Under the pieces are notes generated by a model that had not been told where the DNA came from, ran no database searches, and saw nothing but the letters and a program-made list of their open reading frames with translations. The translations under genes and the position numbers were made by a program. Below, in pieces: positions 11,882 through 22,689 of a DNA stretch of 64,000 bases (within the stretch, counting starts at the first letter, position 1; every line of letters starts with the position of its first letter). Location of the stretch: positions 31,201 to 95,200 of the forward strand of contig JAKCPI010010562.1 of assembly GCA_023213315.1 (NCBI GenBank), read 5' to 3'. This stretch comes from Euborellia annulipes. Lineage: Eukaryota; Arthropoda; Insecta; Dermaptera; Anisolabididae.

Positions 11882-13657
11882 ATGGCTAACATGTTACGAA
11901 TCGTTATAATTGCGTTATTTTTTTTAAATACAACAAAATCGCATTTAATAATAAAAAGTGAGAATCCGTTAGATTTTGATATTCTTATAAATTTTTGTTT
12001 AAAACATTTCGATCCAATTCATCCAATAATTTTATATTTAGCCGAAGAATACGCCTATTTTGATTCTCTAGCTCGGATTCTGAATTATGAAATGAATTCA
12101 ACAATCATCAGATTCCTTTTTGGTCCTGAGACTGTGAATTTGAAAACAATCGTGCCGGGACATAACGCTTTAATTATCGGTATGAATTATCAATTTAATT
12201 TCACACGATATTTCCGACCGCACGATAATATCATCTTTTATCAAGATTTACGTCACCAGGATCGAGCATCATCATGTCGAGTGAATCAAACATTTTTAGA
12301 TTATTTTCAACAGAGTGATTTCTGGTTCATATACCGATCGATTTTTCTTATTCAATTTCACCCTGATGCATGCAAGATGCCGTATCAATTGATGATTCAT
12401 GAACCATGGTCTGAGAAATTCAAAAAATGGAATAAATTAATGGAGCATGTCTATTTTAGAATATCACCGAATCTCCACCAATCAGAATTGGCATTTACAT
12501 CAATCATCTCAAAAAATAAATCTAGTATCTCTGGGAAAAATTTAGCGATCAAAAATTATCTTATTGATAAGTGGAATGCGAAGGATACCGATGATTTCTA
12601 TAACGCTAAAATGCATATTCTACTAGCAAATGAGCCGTTCGTGGGTCAAACCTTTGGCGAATCTTATTATCTAATGACGGTGTGTTTTATCGTTCATAAA
12701 GGTGCTGAAATTCCACCTTTATATATCCTCCCGAAATGTTTACATTGGACAATCTGGATTGCTATTTTAACAACCCTGATCCTTTCTACAATCATTTGGT
12801 TTATGGTCGTTGTTAAAATGTTAGGACGCAGATCATTGAAAAAGATGTTAACAACAATAGAAATTATTTCGCTTTTGTATTGTTCAATTCCAACAAAATG
12901 GATTATAAAAATCAAACAGAATTCTTTAAGAATCCTCGCCGCAAGTTTAATGTTAATATCAATCGTAATCACGTCAACAATGCAGACCAATCTCTATACT
13001 CTATTGCGTTATCCGGAGATGTATAAAGGGATTGAGACATTAAAAGGAATTAAAGACGCCAATTTGACGATATTTTGTAAATTCGCCATGTCTTGTTCGT
13101 TGATTTTCGGCGAATATGCAGATAAAGAAGAGCCATTAATGGCCCAATTAGGTGAGCAATGGGATTACCCACCAAAGAATGAAAATTCAAATATGGAAGA
13201 ACTAGAGAGATGGTTGTATCCAAGTGTCTCGCTAAATAATGTCTATCAAGATAAAAAAGCGGCAATTATGGTACCATGTCTGATGGCCGATAATTTGATC
13301 CATTCGATACCGAAATATTTCGCACATCTTCGATTTGTTAACGAGATTGTTGGCGCTTATCCATTATTTTTTGGTAGTTTCAATGAGAATGGAATGATTT
13401 TCAGAAGGAGATTTAAGAAAATTTTAATTGATTTTTATTCAAATGGCATTGCCCAATGGCTAGATGAAATGGAGGAATATAAAAAAATTTTAGAAATTTT
13501 AATAAAAGAGAATTCAACATCTTCTAAGATTACTAAAAGTTTGAATTTATCAAGTTTATCTGGATCTTTTTCGGTGTTATTAGTTGGTTACATTTTATCA
13601 ATTGTAATATTTGTTTTTGAACTTATTTCATTTAGATTTTATATATATATTGTGTAA
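11882..13657 (+). CDS. Divergent ionotropic receptor (IR), chemosensory ligand-gated channel
   Basis: Predicted 591-residue membrane protein of the arthropod ionotropic receptor family, an iGluR derivative that forms chemosensory cation channels in sensory neuron dendrites. The reading frame is open further 5', but I chose the ATG at 11882 because it places a hydrophobic signal peptide (MANMLRIVIIALFFL) at residues 1-20. Order of parts: divergent N-terminal and S1 ligand-binding part (about 20-285), TM1 (about 286-312, rich in I/L/W), pore and TM2/TM3 (about 326-375, ending in a TNLYTLLRYP-like post-TM3 segment typical of IRs), S2 lobe (about 385-550), TM4 (about 557-585), short cytoplasmic tail. 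I see no amino-terminal domain, as expected for IRs. No introns or frameshifts are visible, which fits the lineage-expanded divergent IR class. It has no paralogue in the window. The ligand and the subfamily cannot be told by eye. A short upstream coding exon joined at the acceptor-like AG before 11759 is possible but not needed. Confidence 0.87.
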   Translation: MANMLRIVIIALFFLNTTKSHLIIKSENPLDFDILINFCLKHFDPIHPIILYLAEEYAYFDSLARILNYEMNSTIIRFLFGPETVNLKTIVPGHNALIIGMNYQFNFTRYFRPHDNIIFYQDLRHQDRASSCRVNQTFLDYFQQSDFWFIYRSIFLIQFHPDACKMPYQLMIHEPWSEKFKKWNKLMEHVYFRISPNLHQSELAFTSIISKNKSSISGKNLAIKNYLIDKWNAKDTDDFYNAKMHILLANEPFVGQTFGESYYLMTVCFIVHKGAEIPPLYILPKCLHWTIWIAILTTLILSTIIWFMVVVKMLGRRSLKKMLTTIEIISLLYCSIPTKWIIKIKQNSLRILAASLMLISIVITSTMQTNLYTLLRYPEMYKGIETLKGIKDANLTIFCKFAMSCSLIFGEYADKEEPLMAQLGEQWDYPPKNENSNMEELERWLYPSVSLNNVYQDKKAAIMVPCLMADNLIHSIPKYFAHLRFVNEIVGAYPLFFGSFNENGMIFRRRFKKILIDFYSNGIAQWLDEMEEYKKILEILIKENSTSSKITKSLNLSSLSGSFSVLLVGYILSIVIFVFELISFRFYIYIV

Positions 13658-13708
13658 TATTTATTTATTTATTTATTTAATATTTATACAAATCGACCGC
13701 ACAACAGG

Positions 13709-13714
13709 AATAAA
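13709..13714 (+). promoter_or_regulatory. Candidate poly(A) signal of the IR gene
   Basis: AATAAA lies about 50 bases after the receptor stop codon and is followed by more AATAAAA-like hexamers. It is the first good hexamer on this strand, but the region is so AT-rich that chance is a real alternative. Confidence 0.4.
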
Positions 13715-14022
13715 TCCCAATTATTGTGCAGCACTACATAAAATAAAAAAAATAAAAATAGAATACATCCATAATTTTTACAGTCTCAGTGTAATTTATA
13801 AATGAAAATAAAAATATAAAAAAGATATATTAAAAAAAGCAGTTTGTACTTATGTGACCTACATAAGGTATTACAAATATTATAAAAATCTCCAAATAAA
13901 ACTTACAAAAATAAGAACATTCACACAAATAAGCACTCACACATAATTTTTAATTTCATTCTTAAAATAATTTAAATCGCACAAAAAGATGTCCGGGAAG
14001 TTTTCATTTTTAGAGAGGCTAT

Positions 14023-14305
14023 GGGTCGTTTTGATAACTTACCTACCCCAACATTAAAATAGCCTCCCTATGCGGAAATACATGGTGTTTGTCCTTCAGC
14101 TATTTTAATGCTGAAGGACAAACACCATGTATTTCCCAATAGGGAGGCTATTTTAATGTTGGGGTAGGTAAGTTATCAAAACGACCCATGGGGAAATACA
14201 GGGTGTGTGTCCTTCAGCTATTTTAATGTTGAAGGACACACACCATGTATTTCCCCATAGGGAGGCTATTTTAATGTTGGGGTAGGTAAGTTATCAAAAC
14301 GACCC
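14023..14305. repeat. Near-perfect hairpin followed by a duplicated half
   Basis: 14023-14187 is a 165-base inverted repeat with about 80-bp arms (GGGTCGTTTTGATAACTTAC ... GTAAGTTATCAAAACGACCC) and a very short loop near 14105. 14188-14305 repeats the loop-proximal hairpin and the right arm, with GTGTGTGTCC in place of GTGTTTGTCC on both strands, so its arms changed together. Confidence 0.85.
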
Positions 14306-14493
14306 ATTAATAAGATAACTTATTCTATTAAAAGGTGAGTTTTTCGACGCGTTGGTATTACATTGAGGGGAATAAAACAGATCAGTACTTCTCGTATCCC
14401 TTAAAGGTACTTTGAAGCAAAGCCTATTTAAAATAACAGGAGCGTCGAAAATATGATTAATTAATTAATCTAATGTTTATAAATAAACAAGAT

Positions 14494-14524
14494 GATTATG
14501 GCGCGACGAAGCCGCGCCATAATC
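14494..14524. repeat. GC-rich short hairpin
   Basis: GATTATGGCGCG and CGCGCCATAATC form a perfect 12-bp stem with an 8-base loop, GC-rich against an AT-rich background. Confidence 0.6.
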
Positions 14525-14955
14525 AACTTAGCCCTGGCGGGCGGCGTCTCATACGCTTTTAGTAGATAAAAATTTTGAATTTGCCTCTCCGACTCCGCCC
14601 TCTCTGAATTTCGCCAATCAGCGCTATCCCTGAGGCCTGATTGGTTGTTTCACATATCGGACACCGGTTTAAGCGCTTTATATATAAGTATGATTATTAC
14701 ACGATTTTATTGATATAAAAGAGTAGGCCCTAGCCTAGTTTCAAAACTTGTAACCTTTTTAAATAGATGAAGAGTAGATCACAAATTGTTAGAATATTGC
14801 AAAGGAATAGAGGTGTGATGTGAAAGGTCTTAAATTAAATTAAAAAAAAAAATATTATATATAACTTGACACAAAAAATCTGGTGTGACAAGCACACAAC
14901 ACACCTTTCAATTAGCGAATGTAAGAGAAAGTTTATGTTGCCCACTCACACCTGA

Positions 14956-15102
14956 TTTTTTTTTTAACACTCACACTTTTTTCTCATTCACACAGTCTTT
15001 TCGGCAACTTAGGCCATTTAAGACTTTTACGATATCCGTTATAGAGATTAATATACATATTAGGGGTCCAGGCATTCTTATTTAAGCCATTTGGTATCCA
15101 AC
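14956..15102 (-). mobile_element. SINE tail and body
   Basis: Inverse of the SINE 3' half: poly-T, ACTCACACTTTTTTCTCATTC, CTTTTCGGCAACTTAGGCC, then CCAGGCATTCTTATTTAAGC. The tRNA-like head is missing. Confidence 0.75.
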
Positions 15103-15516
15103 ACCAGATTTTTACGCTTTGGCTTTAAATTTTTGTTTATAGAATGCAGAAAAGAACATTATTATCAATAACACAGGGCAACAAAAAGGAACTTTTTTTT
15201 TATTGACTGAGTATTTGAAGCTATTTCTGGGTATTTGGGTAGCGCTGATTCCAAAAATGCCATCAGTTTTGCCCCATCACGTCAGATTTTAGAGCTATAG
15301 AGAAAATAAAATTTCAATAGATAATGTGCTCTAAAGCGGCTCTAACTTTATATTACCTGGTTTTTTTTAAGGCGACACCCTTTAAAAATATGCAGATAGT
15401 TATAATACATATAAATTTTAAGTTTCAGCCCGATCGGAGGCCATTTAGACGTGCCGCAAACGGTTTAAATTTTAGAAAAATTAAATTATAATTTGTATTT
15501 ATTTGGATATATCAAC

Positions 15517-15913
15517 TAGGGTCCGACCAAAACAAGATTTTCAACCGAAACCGAAACCGAATAATCGGCCTCAACCTTAGTTTCGGCCGAAACCGTAACC
15601 GAAACTTGTATTTCCTATAAAAATTTTTTTTTCATTTTACCTTTTTTTTTTTTTTGAATTTTTTTTCCCTCCCGTGAAAATCATTTTACCTTTTTTTTAG
15701 GGAGACAAAATTTTTTTTTCCCTCAAGTGCAAATTATTTGACCTTTTTTTTTTTTTTGCATGCGAGTCTCATCCCATTTTTTCAGACTCTGGTTTCGGCC
15801 GGCCGAAAGGTTCGGCCACTTTTTGGCCGAAACCGAAACTACGGCCGAAACCATGATTTTTGGCCGAAACTGGCCGAAACCGTAACCGAAACCGAATATT
15901 CGGTCGGTTCCTA
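15517..15913. mobile_element. Palindromic hAT-like element (TAGGGTCCGACC ends)
   Basis: Starts TAGGGTCCGACC and ends GGTCGGTTCCTA. ATATCAAC flanks exactly (15509-15516, 15914-15921). The interior is built of GGCCGAAACC-type motifs on both strands. It shares the TAGGG...CCCTA style with the large element at 38625. Confidence 0.88.
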
Positions 15914-16029
15914 ATATCAACCTTATATCACCTTTGAGGGTTAAAAAATAATCACCTTTATGCATTTTGATAACAATCCAAACAAAAACACAAAAAAAGC
16001 AACCTATAAGCATTTAAAAAACAACTATA

Positions 16030-16737
16030 TATAGTTGAATATATATATGAGTAGTTCAATGGCAAATGTCATTTTTATATGCCCACCAGTACGGATGGGC
16101 AGCCATGTTGTGACGTCATTCTGGATCGGTCTATTAGCAACTTATGAGACAACAAATGCGACAGCTAAGCGTTTTGGTTGCCTAAGTTTAAGGCTCAAGG
16201 AGCTCTCTTGGCGTTTTATAAATGCCTAACCAGCTCTATAATTTTCTACTGTGATTTATTTTAAAAATTTTAGGACCGATTTAGAATGTAAACAAAGATT
16301 TTTTTTTTTTTTTTTTTTTTTATTTAAGGTTGGTTTTTCACCATACCTTTTATATAAACATCGTTCATTACAAAAAATATACGTATAAATAAAATTATAC
16401 AAAATCAGTGTAAACAACCACACCACCACAAAAGCCAAAACATAATATCAATAAGTCATACAACAACAAAAAAAAATACTACAAAAACATTAATACAATA
16501 ACATAATATGAATAAAACTAATATAATAACATAATACAAGTAATCTCTATATAATAAGATAATACTAATATAAGAACATAATATAGATAACATAAATATA
16601 AGAAAATAATACAATAACATAATATGAATAAAACTAATATAATAACATAATACAAATAATACTAACTAATATAAAAACATAATATAAATAACATTAATAC
16701 AACAACCTTGATAAAATAACATTAATAAAAATTCACG
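16030..16737. other. Intergenic DNA with ATTATGTT-type simple repeats
   Basis: 16435-16740 consists of loosely repeated AATAACATAATA(T/C)AA units next to the LINE tail at 16738, probably its 3' end. A long poly-T run is at 16301-16320. Confidence 0.55.
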
Positions 16738-17115
16738 TTAAAATTTGAGCTGTGTAACGGACATAAATTGCATAATTAATTTAACGGTTTGGGGATTAGG
16801 GTGTTTTACTATTCTTGATAACGACGGAGGATCTCTAAAATTAGGTGTTATTTTTTCTAGAATATTCTGTCTTTCAGTACAGTTGAACAGTGGACAAAAG
16901 AGTATCAAATGTTCTGGGGTAGCTGGGGTCAATGCACAGGAGCAAAATGGAGAAGATGTATTAGAAAACCTATGGAGATGTGCTCTACTCAGAGAATGAT
17001 TTATCCTTATTCTATTGAAAGCAGTGATTTCGCTCCTTGAAAGCTGAGGGAAGAACCTAAACCAGGGGATAGCGGGTTTATTTTTGAGAGAAGCCAGGGC
17101 GGAACCTTTAGTCAT
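16738..17115 (-). pseudogene. LINE ORF2 C-terminal tail after RNase H
   Basis: A 125-residue open frame with PAIPWFRFFPQLSRSEITAF, IRINHSLSRAHLHRF and a CSCALTPATPEHLILFCPLF zinc-knuckle-like segment, the typical end of R1/Jockey-clade ORF2 proteins with an RNase H domain. It has no proper start and the 5' part is missing, so it is a truncated copy. The following 300 bases on this strand are ATTATGTT-rich simple repeats that may be its 3' end. Confidence 0.8.
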
Positions 17116-17449
17116 TGATGTATAATTCCAAGCTAGAGCCCATTTTTTTTTTATTTAAACAAAGATTAATGGAATACCAACAATTTTTTGTTAAAATAAC
17201 GAACGTTGCAACTGGAAATTGTGAAATATTATATTTAAATCAAAGGAAAAAGATGTCAGTAAATAATAAAAATCTTGAACTATATTAGAAGAGTTTAATT
17301 TAATGTCTTCCTTACTTTGAATTCTAGGGATAAGAAATTAAATTATATTGCCTATCTATATAGAATGAGATCTCAAAAGTCTCAGGTGTTGAAAAGGACC
17401 TTAAAAATTCCTTAAAAGGCAAAAAATGTGATTTTTTTTTTTTTTTTTT

Positions 17450-18036
17450 TCGTAGTGTGTAATAAAAAGTATGCCCTTTTTGGGCCCTTTTGATTTTTTA
17501 TCAAGTAATTCAAAAATTTGCCAAGAGATGTCAGAATGGTAGCTAATAATATTTAATGCATTTGGTTGATTTTCATTGACCTTTTAACAATAAATACTTT
17601 ATAAATGTTATTATATATTATGTATCTTTTATAAAAGCATAAAAATATATAAATATAGGCTAATACTATATCGTCTGTTAGACTAGGCTGCCATCTATTG
17701 CAAGAATGGTGAACTAATTTGACAGTTGAATTTTAAATAAATCATCTAAGCTTATTTTAAAAATTTCTTAATTAATATGTGATTAATAATAACAATAAAT
17801 TCATTTTTAAATTTAAACAAAATTAAAGATTATTGGGACAGATTGTTTTTTTGTATTTGCTTGATAACAAAAAAATCAATTACAATAATTTTTTAATAAG
17901 TCATTAAAAAAATTATAGCTCGATGTCCCAATATTCTCTTATGAATTTAATTCATTTAAAAAGAAACCGCATTGAAAAATTCCTTATAATAGTCTAGTTT
18001 TTTTAAAGTACGTTTAGACGTCGCGCCTGAACCCCC
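17450..18036 (-). mobile_element. TTAA-flanked ~630-bp element (GGGGGTTCAGGAGCGACG end), copy 1
   Basis: The right end reads CGTCGCGCCTGAACCCCC followed by TTAA (18037-18040). The left end is damaged near 17450 beside a poly-T run. The interior has the conserved CTTGGCAAATTTTTG, GATGGCAG and TGTCCCAATAATCT blocks shared with the other copies. Non-coding. Confidence 0.7.
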
Positions 18037-18304
18037 TTAATAGGAGAATTAAATTCAAATATGATACACAAGGTTTTTTGTTTCAATGATTTATTTATTT
18101 ATATTATATGTATATATAAATACATTTTTTATTGAAACAAAAAACATTGTTGTTTCATTTTTGAATTTAATTCTCCTTGTTTCAACTAGAGCCAACGGTT
18201 ACTAGTTTAAAATCAATGAATTTCATTTCTATTTAATTTTCTTATTTTTGTATCATCATCAGAATTAAGCTCTTGAGGTTCAAATAATTAAATTCAAACT
18301 AAAT

Positions 18305-18420
18305 AAAAAAATCTGGTGTGACTGGCGCACAGCACACAACTTTCTCTTACCCTTCGGTAAGAGAAAGTTGCGCACTGTGCTGGTCACACCAGATTTTTTG
18401 TGTCGAGATATATTTAGTTT
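18305..18420 (+). repeat. GTAAGAGAAAG family head hairpin, isolated
   Basis: Both arms TCTGGTGTGACTGGCGCACA and its inverse are present with CTTTCTCTTACCCTTCGGTAAG in the loop region; the body does not follow directly. Confidence 0.75.
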
Positions 18421-18814
18421 CCGATAGCACCTTAGTTTCAAACTTGGATTTTAAATGTTGACTGCTTGAAATAAACTATGGTTATTTTTAAAAATTTTAA
18501 TCTCATATTTGGACATTTTATACACAATAGAGAATCGTAAATAAATACAAAATTTCATAAGAATTGGAAAAAAAATTTTAAATGCCTAAAAAGTTTCAAA
18601 GGGGACCCCTTTTGAATCGAAATTAACATACAAATCCCTATAGGAAATTAACATTAGGCCTATGAGAGAAGGCGGAGAGACAGGCGATAATGTTTGCAAG
18701 TGAGAGAGAGAGATATATATATGTTTTCTCCTAAGCAATTAAAGACACAAATAAATGGGAATTTAAATAATAATTGATTTTTAATCTAATAAAAAGAAAA
18801 AGATTTAAATTCCG

Positions 18815-19575
18815 TTACCATGGCAACCATTTCTATCTTTCCTATGAAGAACAAGAGTAAAGTGGTCTTCAGAAGATTTCAACGGCAAAATGAGAATATA
18901 CATTTTAAAGAGCATCTAAAAAATAGTTCATTTATGAATTTTAAAAAAATCCTTGGAGGGAATTTTGAGAAAATCGAAAAAAACTGATAAAGTACATCAG
19001 TAAAGTACTAGTACTTTTTGGCCGATTTTGTTCAAAAGCTTATTTTGAGCGTGTGGGAAGGTACCTAAGTTAAATATAAAATTTCAATCCGGTAGCTCAA
19101 TTCCTTCATGCTAAAAGAACAAGAGTAAAGTGGTCTCCAGAAGATTTCAACGGCAAAATGAGAATATACATTTTAAAGAGCATCTAAAAAATAATTGATT
19201 TTTGAATTTTAAAAAAAATCCTTGGAGGGAATTTTGAGAAAATCGAAAAAAACTGAAAAGTACATCAGTAAAGTACTAGTACTTTTTGGCCGATTTTGTT
19301 CAAAAGCTTATTTTGAGCGTGTGGGAAGGTACCTAAGTTAAATATAAAATTTCAATCCGGTAGCTCAATTCCTTCATGCTAAAAATCTGTCCACACATAC
19401 ATACATACATACATACATACATACACACACACAGACCAATTTGCGGGACCCACTTTTTTGGACTCAGGGGACCTCAAAACATGTATATCCATCAAAATCT
19501 CGACATCGAATTTTTGACATGATCGCAATACTTTCTCTCTCTATATATTTCATATATAGGCTAAGAGAAAGTAAA
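18815..19575 (+). repeat. GTAAGAGAAAG family, two overlapping partial bodies
   Basis: The segment AACAAGAGTAAAGTGGTC through TTCCTTCATGCTAAAA occurs twice in a row (about 18850-19113 and 19118-19384). The second is followed by (CATA)n/(CA)n and the normal end. This is a local duplication of about 268 bp inside the family copy. Confidence 0.75.
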
Positions 19576-19709
19576 AAGGAGGTTCAGGGGGCCGAAGGCG
19601 TGTGACACAGCTAGTTTCGATAAAATTTAATTTGCAATTATAATCAACAAAAGATGCAGGATTGAAACAATAATACATTTATTTTATTGATAATAAAATC
19701 TAAAATTAA

Positions 19710-20104
19710 GGTGCGCCACTTGAGGTGCTATTTTTGGGAGATTCCAGCTGGCAAAATTTTGAAGCCATCGACCTCAAATTTTTTTTAAATTAAAGCTATT
19801 TAAAATGTCTACAACTTATAGAAGCACTTTTTTTGATTTTCGAAAAAATAATTATTTTTTTAGATTAATCGCATTAAATAAAAGATATTTTTAAAAAATT
19901 CGTTCTATATCTTATAGATAATTAAATTAGTAATCATTGTGTTAAAAAATCATTAATTTTTTACCCTTAATTAATTAGCTGGAATCTTTCAAATGAAATG
20001 GAATAAATCTCTTGTATTCCTATGGGGAAAACTAACGCCATCTCTTGCCGCCTTGAGTAACTCGGTAGTCAATCGTCTTCTAACGGCTTTTCGAAACGCG
20101 CACC
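19710..20104. mobile_element. TTAA-target MITE, copy 2 (inverted)
   Basis: Same family as 5816-6191 in opposite orientation, flanked by TTAA (19706-19709, 20105-20108). One end reads GGTGCGCCACTTGAGG and so is slightly diverged. Confidence 0.83.
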
Positions 20105-20508
20105 TTAACAAAAAAATAATTTTCAGTCTTATTTTTGGGGGCAACCCATCCCAGTCTCCGAAGCGCTTGATCTTGTTTATTAACAACAATCTCTCCTCCT
20201 CTTTGCTGCTTTTTGATTTCTCTCAATCTCAAATTATATAGAATCACAGCTATAACAACATCTATATTTGGAATTGCAAAAAAAAAAAAAAAGAATTCGT
20301 CCATTTATATCTATCTATCTTGTTGTCAAAATGAAAACTTAAAACTTGTTCGGGCTGGTGGTGGTCACATCAGTTAAAAAGAACGAATGATATCGAAAGG
20401 AATGGAGAGAGAGAGAGAGGAGAGGAATGATGATCAATTCCAGGAGTGGTCCATAAAGCACTCGGTAGTTTTTTGCTTTGAAAAACAACAGAGAGAGGAA
20501 TGCTTGGC

Positions 20509-20543
<35 letters not shown>

Positions 20544-20804
20544 CCACTAAATTAACATCTAACGTCCCGCAGCAGCAGCAGACTTCGATTTCTTTTCTTT
20601 TTTTTTTTTTTTTTGGTTTGCCATCAAAAGAAATTAAACATTTATTGGAAAAACATTTGGACATTCTTTTTTTTTTTTTTCCAATCAATCGAACTTCAAC
20701 TTTCTTTTCATCATCATTATTTTTTTTTTTTTATGGATTTTCTTAATTAATTCTTTCGTTTTGATTCTGTCAACCCGACAGTGCGCGACTCGGTGGTGTG
20801 TGAC
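20105..20804. other. Intergenic DNA with microsatellites
   Basis: Contains (GA)n at 20405-20420, (CT)n at 20513-20540 and several T runs. Open frames here are microsatellite translations. Confidence 0.5.
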
Positions 20805-20808
20805 TTAA

Positions 20809-21759
20809 GGGGGTTCAGGAGCGACGTCTAAACGTACTTAAAAAAAAAAATAGACTATTATAAGGACATTTTTCAATGCTTTTTTAAATGAATTAAATTC
20901 ATAAGAGATTATTGGGATATCGAGCTATAATTTTTTTAATGACTTATTAAAAAATTATCGTAATTAATTTTTTTGTTATCAAGCAAATACAAAATATGGG
21001 GATTGACTTCCCCGAGACTTTCTCGTATATTCTTTTGGAATTACGTCTGGATGTGTGTGTAAACACGATTGCTTAAAAACCAAAGCAGCTAGATCTATAA
21101 AATTTGGTATATGCTCCTTACACTAAAATTGTAGATTTCTATCAACTTTTGGAGTAAATTCGTCACTTGGAAGTAGTACTTTACTTAAAAGTTTTTCAAA
21201 AATTTTGAAATTTTCAATTTTTTTGTTATATTATGATAAAATACTCTATTTTAAAAAGTTTTTATTCTTTGACATTTTTTTGAAAACTGAATAGTTTTTA
21301 AAATAATCAAAGAAGAAATAGAAAATTTTTGTTAATTTTGATAAAAAATCAAAACAAAATCATACAGGTGTCATTAAAAAAAGGGTAAATATAAACAAAT
21401 GAATTTGTGAAACAAATGAATTTGTTTATATTTACCCTTTTTTTAATGACACCTGTATGATTTTGTTTTGATTTTTTATCAAAATTAACGAAAATTTTCT
21501 ATTTCTTCTTTGATTATTTTAAAAACTATTCAGTTTTCAAAAAAATGTCAAAGAATAAAAACTTTTTAAAATAGAGTATTTTATCATAATATAACAAAAA
21601 AAATTGAAAATTTCAAAATTTTTGAAAAAACTTTTTAAGTAAAGTACTACTTCCAAGTGACGAATTTACTCCAAAAGTTGATAGAAATCTACAATTTTAG
21701 TGTAAGGAGCATATACCAAATTTCATCTATCTAGCTGCTTTGGTTTTTAAGCAATCGTG

Positions 21760-21795
<36 letters not shown>

Positions 21796-22317
21796 TAATG
21801 CCAAAAATGGTTTTTTTGGACTCAGGGAGGTCTAAAACGTGGAGAAACATCAAAATCTCGAAGTCGAATTTTTTTACGATTACATAACTTTCTCTATACG
21901 AGAAAGTAAAAAACAATCTGTCCCAATAATCTTTAATTTTTTTAAAATTTAAAAATGAATTTATTATTATTATTAATCACATATTAATTAAGAATTTTTT
22001 AAAATAAGCTTAGATGATTTATTTAAAAACCAACAATGAAATTAGTTCAGCATTCTTGCAATAGATGGCAGGCTAGTCTAACAGACGATCCCCTTTTTGG
22101 CCTATATTTATATATTTTTATGCTTTTATAAAAGATACATAAATTATAATAACATTTATAAAGTAAAGTCAACCAAATGCATTAAATATTATTAGCTACC
22201 ATTCTGACATCTCTTGGCAAATTTTTGAATTACTTGATTTTTTCGGTATACTTTTAATGACACACAACGCCCTCTTATCGGGAAAAACATGCGTAACACC
22301 TTCGCTACCGTTCCCCA
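20809..22317 (+). mobile_element. TTAA-flanked ~630-bp element, copy 2, split by a foldback insertion
   Basis: Starts after TTAA (20805-20808) with GGGGGTTCAGGAGCGACG and ends near CTTCGCTACCGTTCCCC. The interior is interrupted at 20998-21911 by the foldback element. Without the insertion its length is close to the other copies. Confidence 0.8.
20998..21911. repeat. Long foldback element, compact copy
   Basis: About 0.35-kb arms (near 21060-21410 and 21414-21763) are near-perfect inverted copies around a short loop at 21411. The right side then has (CA)n and a tail GGACTCAGGGAGGTCTAAAA ending TATACGAGAAAGTAAAA. It splits a TTAA-family element (20809-22317) at a site that is uninterrupted at 29440. 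Confidence 0.85.
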
Positions 22318-22504
22318 TTAAAATAAAGTAATTTCTTTTTTTGTAGCAATTATAGTATATCGTCTGTCCAGTACAAGAAAGGTTTTACTTAAAAATGCAA
22401 TTTTGAATTTTTTGCACAAATTATGTCCAAATTGCCTCTACTATTTTTGTGCAACTTATTAGTGGATCACCCCTAGATTGAGCGAATCAAATAGGAAGAA
22501 TAAA

Positions 22505-22678
22505 ATGAGCAAGCAGCTAGTTATATTTCAATTTATTATTAAAACAGGGCCGATATAACTTGGCGAGGATTATATGTATTTTCAGACATTAACCTGGCCC
22601 TGAGGATGGTCCCATATGTGAGCGAAACGTCGGCCCTGGTTTTTTAATAAATTGAAATATAACTAGCTGCTTGCTCAT
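22505..22678. repeat. Palindromic element carrying a hammerhead motif
   Basis: Arms ATGAGCAAGCAGCTAGTTAT and ATAACTAGCTGCTTGCTCAT; the match continues through [26 protein letters not shown] sequence. The hammerhead motif is near the right arm. Confidence 0.8.
22596..22635 (+). ncRNA. Minimal hammerhead ribozyme motif, weak stem II
   Basis: Plus strand: GGCC, CTGAGGA, TGGTC-loop-GAGC, GAAA, C, GTC, GGCC. Stem I is perfect, but stem II has a mismatch, so activity is doubtful. It lies in a palindrome with arms GAGCAAGCAGCTAGTTATA. Confidence 0.6.
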
Positions 22679-22689
22679 TTGATTCTAAA

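Noticed and set aside
20387..20746. 119-residue open frame rich in Ser/Leu and Phe
   Set aside because: It translates (GA)n, (CT)n and poly-T tracts; no family and no splice or start context.
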